From NCBI RefSeq assembly GCF_004217315.1, contig NZ_SGWR01000002.1:426414-490413 (forward strand): DNA of 64,000 nucleotides, given 5' to 3'. The stretch's first letter is position 1, and the number at the start of each line of letters is the position of its first letter. The position numbers and the translations under genes are program-made. The stretch is from Corticibacter populi (GTDB lineage: Bacteria > Pseudomonadota > Gammaproteobacteria > Burkholderiales > Burkholderiaceae_C). The notes under the pieces were generated by a model. It had not been told where the DNA came from. It was given only the letters and a program-made list of their open reading frames with translations, and did not search any database. Positions 38,702 through 47,006 of this stretch are shown here, one piece after another.

Positions 38702-39655
38702 TCACTGCACCAGCAAGCCCTGGGCCGACGATGGTGCAATCACGGCCTCGACGCCCGCCGAGAAGCGCAGGAAATCGGCTTCGATCCCGTCGGAGAAGAT
38801 CACGCCGCCATCGGGCATGCGCGAGCGCAGGCGCAGCGGCTGCTGCGCATCCACCTTGCCGAACACCACCGTGGCCTGGGAGCTGCGGCTCGGAAACGGT
38901 TCCCGAACGGCAAACAGCAACTCCTGCGCATCCCAGGGCAGCGGCGTGTAGCCACCCTGCTGCTCCGGGTGCGTGGCCGGGGCCACACCGGTGGCAGCGG
39001 CAATCGCCAATGAGCCGGTCACCACGCTCTTCATCCAGGCCGTCGATCCCAGCCCCGTCGAGACGATCAGGCCCGAGGACGACTGCGCCTCATGCTGCCC
39101 CGCGAACTCCAGTTCGTACAGCGCCGAGGTGTGGCTGCGCGGCCCGATGAAAAGATCATTCACGGCACGCAGCACCTGACCGTCACTCAGGCGTGCCTCG
39201 GCCATGGTGACCTGCCGCAAGGCCCGCCGCTCGTGCGCGACCTGCGCCAGCAGATGGCCCAGCACGCCCGGCTCGAACGGCAGCAACAGCCCATCCCAGC
39301 GCCGCGCGTCCGGATTCAGCCCCACCAGCGGCTGGCCGTCGAGGTACTTGAGCGTGTTGGCCACCAGGCCATCCTGGCCGAGCGCGACCACGATGTCGCC
39401 GGGCGCAAAGACGAAGTTGGGCAGCATGGCCCGGTCGATCACCTGGTGGCGGCCCCAGGCCTGCAGCGTCGCAAGCGTGGTGTGCAGGCTCGCCGCATAG
39501 GCTTCGTCCTCGCGCAGGTAGTCGCCGAAATCCGCGCCGAGGTGCTCGACATAGAACTTCGCCTGCGCGTAGGTGTTGTGCCGCACCACCAGCTCGGCCA
39601 GCCGCGTGCGCCGCGTCACCAGCACGACACGCCGCTGCAGTCCGGCCGTGCTCAT
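38702..39655 (-). CDS. NAD-kinase-like protein (diverged ATP-NAD kinase fold)
   Basis: A 317-residue protein related to NAD kinases. GQDGLVANTLKYLDGQPLVGLNPD occupies the place of the GGDGT motif and following strand. LRAVNDLFIG corresponds to the NE region and SSSGLIVSTGLGSTAW to the DGLIVSTPTGSTAY motif. The catalytic Asp of GGDG is kept, but the second Gly is Gln and Thr is Leu. The protein is therefore probably an active phosphotransferase with altered nucleotide or acceptor choice, or a sensor. It overlaps the SPFH gene by 4 bases, and the pair is divergent from an NrtR-like NAD-linked regulator, which supports a role in NAD metabolism. Exact reaction unknown. Confidence 0.75.
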   Translation of the reverse strand: MSTAGLQRRVVLVTRRTRLAELVVRHNTYAQAKFYVEHLGADFGDYLREDEAYAASLHTTLATLQAWGRHQVIDRAMLPNFVFAPGDIVVALGQDGLVANTLKYLDGQPLVGLNPDARRWDGLLLPFEPGVLGHLLAQVAHERRALRQVTMAEARLSDGQVLRAVNDLFIGPRSHTSALYELEFAGQHEAQSSSGLIVSTGLGSTAWMKSVVTGSLAIAAATGVAPATHPEQQGGYTPLPWDAQELLFAVREPFPSRSSQATVVFGKVDAQQPLRLRSRMPDGGVIFSDGIEADFLRFSAGVEAVIAPSSAQGLLVQ

Positions 39656-40704
39656 CTCGCCCTCCTGCTGCCGGCGGCAGTGGCAGCAGCAGGCGCGGCA
39701 TCCCCCAGCAGACCGCTGAGCAGTTCGGGCGAGACATTGAGCTGGCCGATGCGCTCGGCGCGCTCGGCCAGCCCGCCGAAAGCCTGCGCAATGAGCTGGC
39801 CCGGCTGCATGCCGACCGCCGCCAGCGCCTGCACGACGCGCGGGTCAGCCTGGTCCAGCGCGGTCATGATGGCGCGCACGCGGTGCGCCTCCGCCTCGGC
39901 CAGTGCGCGGGTGTTCTCGGCCTGGCTGGTCACCAGTTCCTTGCGGCTTTGCTCCAGTTCCACATCGGCCGTCATCTGCTCGCGGCGCAATGCATTCTCG
40001 CGCTGAACCAGCGCGGCCTGGGCGTCCATGCGGGCGGCCTGGATGTCGCGCTGCTTCTCCTCCACCGCCACTTCGGTGTCGAGCTCGTTCTGGCGGATCG
40101 AGCGCTCGTTCTCCACTGCAGCCATGCGGCGCTGGTAGATCGCATCATCGGCAGCCTTGAGATTGGCCTCGCGCGCCTCGGCCTCCAGCGCGCGGGCAAT
40201 GTCCTGCGTGGGCTTGATGGCGACGATCGAGACGCCCAGGATCTCCAGCCCCAGCGCCTGGACTTCCGCCTGCGCGCCCAGTTGCGCCTGGGTCTCGCGC
40301 GCAATGCGCGCTGGCGCCCGGAGCGCATCGCGCAGGTCCAGTGCCTGGATCGCCTGCTGGATGATCACCTTGGCCTGCACCACCACCCGCTCACGCAGGC
40401 GTTCGGCATCTTCCGAGGCGTGCTTGCCATTGGAGCGCAGCGAGAAGTCCATCAGCGCCACGGTGCGCTTGGGATCACCGACGCGGAAACTCACCTCGCC
40501 CTGCACGGTGACGGCCTGGAAGTCGCCTGTCACCAGTTCCAGCATGAAACCGGCCTCCTGGCTGGCCATGGGTACCGCCACCAAAGTGCTGGCCGGCGCG
40601 TAATAGAAGAACGACAGCCCCGCCCCCTGCCGCACGAGCTGCCCCTTGTGGAACTGCATCAGATAGGTGGTGGGCTGGGCCTTGATGTAGCGGACGCCGA
40701 ACAT
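39652..40704 (-). CDS. SPFH/band-7 (stomatin/prohibitin-like) protein
   Basis: A 350-residue scaffold-type protein. The SPFH domain spans about residues 20-190, with FRVGDPKRTVALMDFSL and LEILGVSIVAIKPTQDIARAL. A long coiled coil follows, about 190-290, rich in Ala, Glu, Arg and Gln, and the C-terminus is GMQPGQLIAQAFGGLAERAE. There is no clear N-terminal transmembrane helix, so membrane attachment would be peripheral. I start at ATG 40704 (MFGVRYIKAQPTTYL) because AAAGGAG lies 7 bases upstream. It forms a two-gene unit with the NAD-kinase-like gene and faces the NrtR-like regulator across paired operators. Confidence 0.85.
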   Translation of the reverse strand: MFGVRYIKAQPTTYLMQFHKGQLVRQGAGLSFFYYAPASTLVAVPMASQEAGFMLELVTGDFQAVTVQGEVSFRVGDPKRTVALMDFSLRSNGKHASEDAERLRERVVVQAKVIIQQAIQALDLRDALRAPARIARETQAQLGAQAEVQALGLEILGVSIVAIKPTQDIARALEAEAREANLKAADDAIYQRRMAAVENERSIRQNELDTEVAVEEKQRDIQAARMDAQAALVQRENALRREQMTADVELEQSRKELVTSQAENTRALAEAEAHRVRAIMTALDQADPRVVQALAAVGMQPGQLIAQAFGGLAERAERIGQLNVSPELLSGLLGDAAPAAATAAGSRRAR

Positions 40705-40738
40705 GCTGAACTCCTTTGCTGCGCTGATGCGCATGATT

Positions 40739-40778
40739 AAGTTGTACTATACAACTTATATGGGTTGCATAATACAAC
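40739..40778. promoter_or_regulatory. Paired NrtR-type operators in the divergent gap
   Basis: AAGTTGTA-CTA-TACAACTT (40739-40757) is a perfect 8-bp palindrome containing GTTG-N7-CAAC. A second GTTG-N7-CAAC (GTTGCATAATACAAC, 40764-40778) lies 23 bases away centre to centre. NrtR regulators are known to bind GT-N7-AC palindromes, and this gap separates an NrtR-like gene from the SPFH-kinase pair. Repression of both directions is the simplest reading. Confidence 0.7.
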
Positions 40779-40845
40779 TTTCAAATCCTGCGTCAAGTCC
40801 CTGCGGCAATCCGGTCACGACGCCCATCCAAACGCCGCCTTCCGC

Positions 40846-41577
40846 ATGTCCCGCAAAACCGCTCCGTCCGCATTCATGCCGGCACTCGCCTTCCCGCGGC
40901 CCCTGGTCTCGGTGGACGTCGTCATCTTCACCGTGGTGCAGGACGCCCTGCGCGTGCTGGTGACGCGACGTCCCGAGACGCCGGGCGAGCCCTTCCCGGG
41001 CGCCTGGTGCTTGCCCGGCGGCTTCATCGACATCGAGCGCGACGCCACGCTGCTGGACTGCGCGCTGCGCAAGCTGCACGAGAAAACCGGCTGCAGCACG
41101 CCCTACCTCGAACAACTGGCAAGTTGGGGAGATGCACGGCGTGACCCGCGAGGCTGGTCCACCACGCATGCCTATTTCGCCCTGATCCCGGCGCCGCAGG
41201 GCGGGCCGCAGGCGAGCTGGCTCGCCGCCGACGCCGCCTGCGAGGCGGAACTGGCCTTCGACCACCAGACCATTCTGCGCACCGCGCTGGCGCGCCTGCG
41301 CAGCAAGGTGGAATACACCTCGCTGCCGGCCTTTCTGCTGGACGAGCCCTTCACGCTGCCGCAGTTGCAGCGCGTCTATGAAACCGTGCTGGGCCGCGGG
41401 CTAGACAAAAGCGCCTTCCGCAAGCGCATGCTCGATTCGGGCCTGCTGCGCGAGGCCGGCGCGGTGCCCGGCGGCCTGGGGCGCAGCGCCATGGGCTACC
41501 GCCTCAGCCAGCGGCAGCAGGCCGTGGTGTTCCCGCGCACCTTTCGCTCGGGCGAGCCAGGCGAACCGAGCGATTGA
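40846..41577 (+). CDS. NrtR-like regulator: NUDIX domain plus winged helix
   Basis: 243 residues from the ATG at 40846 (a later ATG at 40876 is also possible; neither has a clear ribosome site). The N-terminal NUDIX-like domain has LVTRRPETPGEPFPGAWCLPGGFIDIERDATL, but the Nudix box is degenerate (LRKLHEKTGC), as in NrtR, which binds ADP-ribose without hydrolysing it. The C-terminal winged helix is SLPAFLLDEPFTLPQLQRVYETVLGRGLDKSAFRKRML, the NrtR DNA-binding region. Known NrtR proteins repress NAD synthesis genes and release DNA on ADP-ribose-type ligands. Here the divergent target is the SPFH-NAD-kinase-like pair. Confidence 0.82.
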   Translation: MSRKTAPSAFMPALAFPRPLVSVDVVIFTVVQDALRVLVTRRPETPGEPFPGAWCLPGGFIDIERDATLLDCALRKLHEKTGCSTPYLEQLASWGDARRDPRGWSTTHAYFALIPAPQGGPQASWLAADAACEAELAFDHQTILRTALARLRSKVEYTSLPAFLLDEPFTLPQLQRVYETVLGRGLDKSAFRKRMLDSGLLREAGAVPGGLGRSAMGYRLSQRQQAVVFPRTFRSGEPGEPSD

Positions 41578-41693
41578 AGCAGGTGGGCGTCAGCACCCTA
41601 TGCGGTGCTCCGCCAGGAGCGCCCCCTCGCAACTGCGTCTGCTCCACCTGCTGCGGGGGTTCGGATGGCACGCTGTTTGTGCTTGCTATGGGC

Positions 41694-42863
41694 TTACTTC
41701 ACCCACAACCGCATCGCATCCCACATGCGGCCGAAGAAGCCGGCTTCGCCCACGTCCTCGAGCGCGACGACCGGCACTTCCTTGATGACCTCGTCACCCA
41801 ACGTGACCTTGAGGCGGCCGATCGACTGGTCCAGATGCACCGGCGCGATGAGCGGATCGGGGCGCTCGATGCTGGTCTTGATCTGGCCGGCCGCGCCGGT
41901 CGGGATGGCCAGGAACACCGCGTCATGGCTACCGATCTTCACGGTGTCTGCCGCGCCCTTCCAGATTTCGGGCGTCTCCATCGGCTGTCCGGCGTCGAAG
42001 AGCTTGACGGCATCGAACGCGGTGTAGCCCCAGTTGAGCAGCTTCTGGCTCTCGTTGGCGCGAGCGTTCTCGCTGTCGGTCCCCAGCACGATGGAGAGCA
42101 GCCGGCGCTTGCCGACATTGGGCATGTCGCGCTGCGCGGTGGCCACCAGGCAATAGCCGGCGGCATCGGTATAACCGGTCTTGAGGCCGTCCACCGTCGG
42201 GTCGCGGAACAGCAGCAGGTTGCGGTTGTTGCTGTTGGCCGCCGGCGTGCCCTCGTAGCGGTACTGCTTGGTGGCGTAGTAGTGCATGTACTCGGGGAAC
42301 TCGCGCATCAGGCTGGTGGCCAGCGTGGCGAGGTCGCGCGCGGTGGTCAGGTGGCCAGGCGCGGTCAGGCCCTCGGGGTTCTTGTAGCTGGTGTTGTTCA
42401 TGCCCAGCGCCTGGGCCTGGTCGTTCATCAGCTTGACGAAGTGATCGACGGTGCCGCCCACGCCTTCGGCCAGGGCGGTGGTGGCATCGTTGCCGGACTG
42501 GATGATCATGCCGCGCAGCAGGTCGTCGACGGGCACTTGCATCTTCGGGTCGATGAACATGCGCGAGCCGGGCATCTTCCAGGCCCGCTCGCTCACCGGC
42601 AGGCGCTGTTCCAGCGTGATCTTGCGCGCACGCAACGCGTCGAAAACGATGTAGGCCGTCATCAGCTTGGTCAGCGAGGCCTGCTCGATGGGCGCATCGA
42701 TGTCCTTGGCCGCCAGCACCTGGCCGGCCGTCACGTCCAGCAGCAGGTAGTTGCGCGCGGCAATCTCGGGAGGCTGGGGCAGTTGCGCATGGGCCGCGGC
42801 CGCCAGCAGGCAGCCACTCACGAACCCGACGACGCGGGTCCATCCAGATCGGAACAGTTTCAT
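41694..42863 (-). CDS. dacA: D-alanyl-D-alanine carboxypeptidase (PBP5/6 family)
   Basis: Trims the terminal D-Ala from peptidoglycan pentapeptides. The 389-residue preprotein has a signal peptide ending AAAAHAQ. Catalytic SLTK is at Ser63-Lys66, SGN at 123-125 and KTG at 228-230. A C-terminal PBP5 beta domain and an amphipathic membrane-anchor helix (FFGRMWDAMRLWVK) follow, as in DacA/DacC. I start at ATG 42863 because it gives a regular signal peptide. The ribosome site is weak. The gene stands alone, with a weak hairpin terminator of the next gene just upstream. Confidence 0.95.
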   Translation of the reverse strand: MKLFRSGWTRVVGFVSGCLLAAAAHAQLPQPPEIAARNYLLLDVTAGQVLAAKDIDAPIEQASLTKLMTAYIVFDALRARKITLEQRLPVSERAWKMPGSRMFIDPKMQVPVDDLLRGMIIQSGNDATTALAEGVGGTVDHFVKLMNDQAQALGMNNTSYKNPEGLTAPGHLTTARDLATLATSLMREFPEYMHYYATKQYRYEGTPAANSNNRNLLLFRDPTVDGLKTGYTDAAGYCLVATAQRDMPNVGKRRLLSIVLGTDSENARANESQKLLNWGYTAFDAVKLFDAGQPMETPEIWKGAADTVKIGSHDAVFLAIPTGAAGQIKTSIERPDPLIAPVHLDQSIGRLKVTLGDEVIKEVPVVALEDVGEAGFFGRMWDAMRLWVK

Positions 42864-42923
42864 GATCTCAAGCAATCCAAACGAAAAAAGAAACGAGGAA
42901 GTACACCCAACCCAAAGCACAAA

Positions 42924-42939
42924 GCCGCCCGATGGCGGC
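42924..42939 (-). terminator. Weak hairpin terminator after the alpha/beta hydrolase gene
   Basis: GCCGCC-cgat-GGCGGC forms a 6-bp GC stem. On the minus strand it is followed by TTTGTGCTTT. It lies about 40 bases beyond the hydrolase stop and before the dacA start. Confidence 0.4.
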
Positions 42940-42978
42940 AACGTGGGTGCATGGCCGGGGCTGCGGGCAATTCCCTGC

Positions 42979-43638
42979 TCAGGGCTCCTGCGGCAAGGCC
43001 GCCACCCCCAGCATGTGGCGCACCACCAGCTGTTTGAGCAGCACCTGCTTGCCATGGAAGAAATGCTCGCAGCCGGGTATGACCATCAAAGGCAGCGACT
43101 GTTCCCGCGCCCAGTCCAGCACCGGTGCGATGGGCACGGTGTCGTCCTGCTCACCATGGATGGCCAGGCTGCGGATGTGCAGCACCGGCGGAATCGGTGC
43201 GACCTTGAAGCGGCTGGCCGCCGTGCCCACGAACACCACGGCGCGAATGTCGCGGCCAGCGTGCAATTGTGCCAGCACGCGGCTGATGACATAGGTGCCA
43301 AATGAAAAACCTGCAAGCACCAGTGGCCCTTCGGGGGCCACCTGCTCGATGACTCGCAGCAGGTCTTCGGCCTCCCCTGCGCCATGGTCGTGAACGCCTT
43401 CGGAAGAGCCCACGCCACGGAAGTTGAAGCGGTAGCTGTCCCAGCCGGTGGCCACCATCGCGCGCGCCAGGGTCTGCACCACCTTGTTGTTCATGGTGCC
43501 GGCAAAGAGCGGATGCGGGTGGGCGATGATGGCTGCGCCAAGCGCGGCGGTGCCTTCCGGCTGCTGCGCCGCATCGCGCAAGGCCTCGACGGCGCCTGCC
43601 GCGCCCGTCAGCATCAGACGTTCGGTTTGTGCGTTCAC
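42979..43638 (-). CDS. Alpha/beta hydrolase (dienelactone-hydrolase-like esterase)
   Basis: Cytoplasmic hydrolase of 219 residues. HPHPLFAGTMNNKVVQTLARA and FNFRGVGSSEGVHDHG form the oxyanion region. The nucleophile elbow is AGFSFGTYV (Ser), Asp is in GEQDDTVP and the acid/base His in GCEHFFHGK. I place the start at a GTG (43638, V-NAQTERLML) because the upstream part of the frame has no family resemblance. Homologues of this group commonly open MNAQTERL. It is the last of three genes reading leftwards here. The substrate is unknown. Confidence 0.82.
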   Translation of the reverse strand: MNAQTERLMLTGAAGAVEALRDAAQQPEGTAALGAAIIAHPHPLFAGTMNNKVVQTLARAMVATGWDSYRFNFRGVGSSEGVHDHGAGEAEDLLRVIEQVAPEGPLVLAGFSFGTYVISRVLAQLHAGRDIRAVVFVGTAASRFKVAPIPPVLHIRSLAIHGEQDDTVPIAPVLDWAREQSLPLMVIPGCEHFFHGKQVLLKQLVVRHMLGVAALPQEP

Positions 43639-43681
43639 GGGTTCAGTCGATTCAATCTGCCGTACGGAAGATTTCAAGGGT

Positions 43682-45034
43682 TCATGGTGCGGCAGGCGCC
43701 GGGGGTGGCTCCACCGTGTTGTCGCGGCTGCCGCCATCCGCATTGCCGGACACGGCAGGCGGGCTGGCCGCCCCATCGGCCGGACTGGCCACAATGCCTT
43801 CGACATGGTCCAGCGGCTCCACCGTCACCACCGGCTCGGGTGCCGGCGGCGGCTCGGGCGGATTCACCCTCAGCAGGCGGCCATTGCGGCTGTCCGTCAG
43901 CAGGTACAGCAGGCCATCCGGGCCCTGGCGCACGTCGCGGATGCGCTGGCCGCGGCCCAGCAGCAGGCGTTCTTCCTGCTGCACCTGGTCGCCGGCGACC
44001 TTCAGGCGGTGCAGCGTGCCAAACTTGAGCGAACCGATGAAGAAGCTGCCCAGCCACTCGGGGCCGTAACGGTCGCTCGTCAGGAAGGCCATGCCGGAAG
44101 GAGCGATCGACGGTGTCCACTGGTGCACGGGCTGCTCCATGCCATCCTTGGCCGTGCCCTCGCCAATGCGGGTGCCCAGGCCGTAATTGCGCCCATAGGT
44201 AATGACCGGCCAACCGTAATTGCCGCCGGGGCGGATGTGGTTGAGCTCATCGCCGCCCTGCGGACCGTGCTCGTGCATCCACAGCTCGCCATCGGGCGTG
44301 ATCACCGCGCCCTGCGGGTTGCGGTGGCCCCAGCTCCAGACCTCCGGCAGGCCGCCCATGCGGCTGCTGAACGGGCCGCCCGCCGCCGCATGCCCCTCCG
44401 GCGTGAGATGCACGATGGTGCCCAGGTGGTTGGTGGTGCGCTGGGCCTGGTCGCGCGCAATCGACCGCTCGCCCAGCGTCAGGAACAGCGAGCCATCGCC
44501 CGACTGCGCAATGCGGCAGCCGAAGTGCTGGGCGCTCTTGAGGCGCGGCATCTGGTGGAAGATCACCTGCACGTCCTCGAGCCGGTCCTGCCGCTCCGAC
44601 AGACGCGCCGAGGCCAGGGCCGTGCTGCTGCGGCTGCCCGAACCCGGGTCCGGCTCGGCGAAGCAGAAGAACAGCCGCCGGTTCTGCGCGAAATCGCGGT
44701 CCAGCACCAGGTCAAGCAGGCCGCCCTGGCCCTCGGCCGCCACGGCGGGCACGCCTGCCAGCGGCAACCCCACGCGGCCCTGCGCATCGACGACGCGCAA
44801 AGTGCCCGGGCGCTCGCTCACCAGGAAATTGCCATCCGGCAAAAAGGCCACCGCCCACGGGTGGTTGAGGCCGTAGGCGACCTCGGTCACGGCCAACGGT
44901 CGGGCCTCATCGTCGGATTGCGCCTGCGCCGCTGCGGCGCCACACAGCAAGGCGGCCATGCCCCAGGTCCGCAGGCGGCCGGCGCGCCCAGTGCGCGCCC
45001 GGCGCAGCGAGGCGGTCGAAAGGAAGTCAAGCAT
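43682..45034 (-). CDS. PQQ-dependent aldose sugar dehydrogenase (YliI/Gdh-B type)
   Basis: Periplasmic beta-propeller quinoprotein that oxidises aldose sugars. The ATG at 45034 gives a 450-residue preprotein with a long basic n-region and MAALLCGAAAAQAQ as the signal core. An in-frame ATG at 45112 is an alternative. Propeller motifs include LNHPWAVAFLPDGNFLVSERPG, the His in GEGQGGLLDLVLDRDF, and WSWGHRNPQGAVITPDGELWMHEHGPQGGDELN, which contributes PQQ/Ca contacts. The last about 55 residues form a Pro/Glu/Asp-rich tail (PPEPPPAPEPVVTVEPLDH) not needed for the fold. PQQ synthesis genes are not in the window. Confidence 0.88.
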   Translation of the reverse strand: MLDFLSTASLRRARTGRAGRLRTWGMAALLCGAAAAQAQSDDEARPLAVTEVAYGLNHPWAVAFLPDGNFLVSERPGTLRVVDAQGRVGLPLAGVPAVAAEGQGGLLDLVLDRDFAQNRRLFFCFAEPDPGSGSRSSTALASARLSERQDRLEDVQVIFHQMPRLKSAQHFGCRIAQSGDGSLFLTLGERSIARDQAQRTTNHLGTIVHLTPEGHAAAGGPFSSRMGGLPEVWSWGHRNPQGAVITPDGELWMHEHGPQGGDELNHIRPGGNYGWPVITYGRNYGLGTRIGEGTAKDGMEQPVHQWTPSIAPSGMAFLTSDRYGPEWLGSFFIGSLKFGTLHRLKVAGDQVQQEERLLLGRGQRIRDVRQGPDGLLYLLTDSRNGRLLRVNPPEPPPAPEPVVTVEPLDHVEGIVASPADGAASPPAVSGNADGGSRDNTVEPPPAPAAP

Positions 45035-45237
45035 CGATCCAGCGACAGGCAACGACCCAGGCGTGCCAACGCAAGTCCGCGCATGGCGCAGTGCGGCATC
45101 GTCCATCAGCATTGCCCTGCCAAACAGTTCAACATCGTGCGCATCCTACCGTAAGCGTTTGCTTTTCGCGGTAAAAAAACCTTGCGCAAGGCCGAGGCTC
45201 TTGGATCGCCCTTGCACAGGCACGCCCATTGCATTGC

Positions 45238-46134
45238 TCACGCGGAGGCTGCCACCAGATCCACGAACATCTGCTCCAGGCTCAGGCCCTGGTGCACGTC
45301 AATCAAGGTTCCGTTCGATGCCTCGATGGCGTGCAGGGTCTGCCAAAGCTGCCCGGCAGGAATTTGCGCACGCCAGATGTCCGTGCCATCGCTGGCAAAA
45401 CCCGGCAAGGGCTGGCCAACCAGGTGGTAACGCAGCACCAAGCCCCCCTTGTTCAGAAGCCCCTGCAGCGGCTGATCGGCCTTCAGCTGGCCTTTGTCGA
45501 TCAGCAGCACTCGGCTGGCCAGCCGCTCCACGTCATTGAGGATGTGCGAGCAGAAGAATAGCGTGCCACCTCCCTCCCGGTAAAGCTGCACCTCGTCGGC
45601 CACCAATTTGCGACCCACCGGGTCCAGTCCGGACATCGGCTCATCCAGCACCAGCAGCCGGGGCTCCAGCGCCAGCGCATGGGCCAGCGCGGTGCGCTGC
45701 GTCATGCCCTTGGAGAGGTTGCGCACGCGCTTGTGCGCCGCATAGCCGATGCCCATGCGCTCAAGCCACTGCATGGCGCGTTGCGCCGCCTCCCTACCCC
45801 TGGCCCGGCCGTGGATCTGCAGGCCCATGGTCACGATCTCCAGCGGCGTGAGGTAATCGTAGAGATACGGGTTCTCGGGCACGTAGCCCACGCCCTGACG
45901 AGCCCGCTCATCGGCGGCCGGCCACCCCATCAACAAGGCCTCCCCTTTATCCGGGCGCAGCATGCCCATCAGCATCTTCATGCTGGTGCTCTTGCCCGCT
46001 CCATTGGGGCCGACGAAGCCGATCGCCTCTCCCGCCCGCACGGAAAAGCTCAAGTCCTGCACCGCCGGCTGGCGCCGGCCCTTGAGTTTGAACGATTTGT
46101 TCACCCGCACGAATTCGATCAGCGTATCCGTCAT
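45238..46134 (-). CDS. ABC transporter ATP-binding protein of the pilin-linked cassette (PilH-like)
   Basis: ABC-2-type ATPase of 298 residues. Walker A is GPNGAGKST (about residues 41-49). The Q-loop region reads YVPENPYLYDYLTPLE, the signature LSKGMTQRTALAHAL and Walker B LLVLDEPMSGLDP. All motifs are intact. The ATG overlaps the preceding gene's stop (ATGA), and that gene overlaps the permease (TGATG), so three genes form one translationally coupled unit. In Myxococcus the ABC proteins PilH and PilI lie next to pilA and are needed for pilus assembly; the placement here is parallel. Homology to PilH is inferred from order, not tested. Confidence 0.88.
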   Translation of the reverse strand: MTDTLIEFVRVNKSFKLKGRRQPAVQDLSFSVRAGEAIGFVGPNGAGKSTSMKMLMGMLRPDKGEALLMGWPAADERARQGVGYVPENPYLYDYLTPLEIVTMGLQIHGRARGREAAQRAMQWLERMGIGYAAHKRVRNLSKGMTQRTALAHALALEPRLLVLDEPMSGLDPVGRKLVADEVQLYREGGGTLFFCSHILNDVERLASRVLLIDKGQLKADQPLQGLLNKGGLVLRYHLVGQPLPGFASDGTDIWRAQIPAGQLWQTLHAIEASNGTLIDVHQGLSLEQMFVDLVAASA

Positions 46135-47006
46135 TGTCCATTCCTCGAAAGCGCCAACTGCGGCACGCCCTGCGCATCCAGCACATAGCCGATCCGTAAC
46201 GGATCCGGTGGCAAGGCCGGCAGCAACCCGGCATCGAGCAAATCCTGCAGACGCGTCGGCGAGTGCCCGTATCGCGCCTGGAATCGTGCAGCGGCCTCGC
46301 GCAAGACCTTGAGTCCCTGCAGACGCTGGATGCGCGCATCCAGCAGCGGCAACACCTTGGCATCCAGGTTCAACTGCTTGATGCGCTCTATCATCTCGAT
46401 GGCCTGATCGGGGTCGTCGCCGCGCTCGTACCACTTGGCGGCCATGGTGCGCAAGGCAGTCGCATTGGGCTCGCCCACACGCTGCGCAGCCTTTTCCGCC
46501 CATTGCCCGGCTTCATCGTAAGCATGCTCGAAATAGGCGGCATTGAAGGCGTAGAAGAACGGTGGCATCATGTCCCAGGGCCGCGCATCGCTGGCCAGCC
46601 GCAAGATATCCTGCGCTTCGGCCACATAACCCTGCCAGGGCACGATGGCCGCCGCAATATAGTAATTGTCCTCGTGCCGCGGGTTGAGCCGCGCGGCATC
46701 GAGCTGGATCGCGGCCTGGATGCGATAGGTTTCCCCATCCGTCACGCTGCCGCCCACGGTGGCGCTGCGGATCACGTTCAGGTCTGCCGCAAGGTAACGG
46801 TCTCCCCCTGCCTGGAACACCTGCAGCAACAGCGGCAAACGCACACGCAGCACATCCTCCTGCTCAGGACGCGGCAAAGGTGCCAGATGCCACACAGCTA
46901 ACGCATACAGCAGCAGCGCCACCAACGCGCCCAACCACAACGGAAGGCGCGGAAAGCCTTGTACCGAACGATGGGCGAAAGCCTGAAAGCGCATGTTCGC
47001 CCCCAT
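46131..47006 (-). CDS. Membrane-anchored repeat protein of the pilin-linked ABC cassette
   Basis: A 291-residue protein with one N-terminal transmembrane helix (WLGALVALLLYALAVWHLAPL, about residues 24-44). A helical TPR-like body follows (ADLNVIRSATVGGSVTDGET, HEDNYYIAAAIVPWQGYVAEA, YERGDDPDQAIEMIERIKQL). The C-terminal motif RYGHSPTRLQDLLDAGLLPALPPDPL resembles the YGxxPxxLxxLVxxGxLxxLPxDP motif found in some secretion/pilin-associated proteins. The ATG at 47006 overlaps the permease stop as TGATG. It is the counterpart of the extra gene accompanying PilHI-type transporters. The biochemical role is unknown; a periplasmic adaptor is likely. Confidence 0.75.
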   Translation of the reverse strand: MGANMRFQAFAHRSVQGFPRLPLWLGALVALLLYALAVWHLAPLPRPEQEDVLRVRLPLLLQVFQAGGDRYLAADLNVIRSATVGGSVTDGETYRIQAAIQLDAARLNPRHEDNYYIAAAIVPWQGYVAEAQDILRLASDARPWDMMPPFFYAFNAAYFEHAYDEAGQWAEKAAQRVGEPNATALRTMAAKWYERGDDPDQAIEMIERIKQLNLDAKVLPLLDARIQRLQGLKVLREAAARFQARYGHSPTRLQDLLDAGLLPALPPDPLRIGYVLDAQGVPQLALSRNGQ

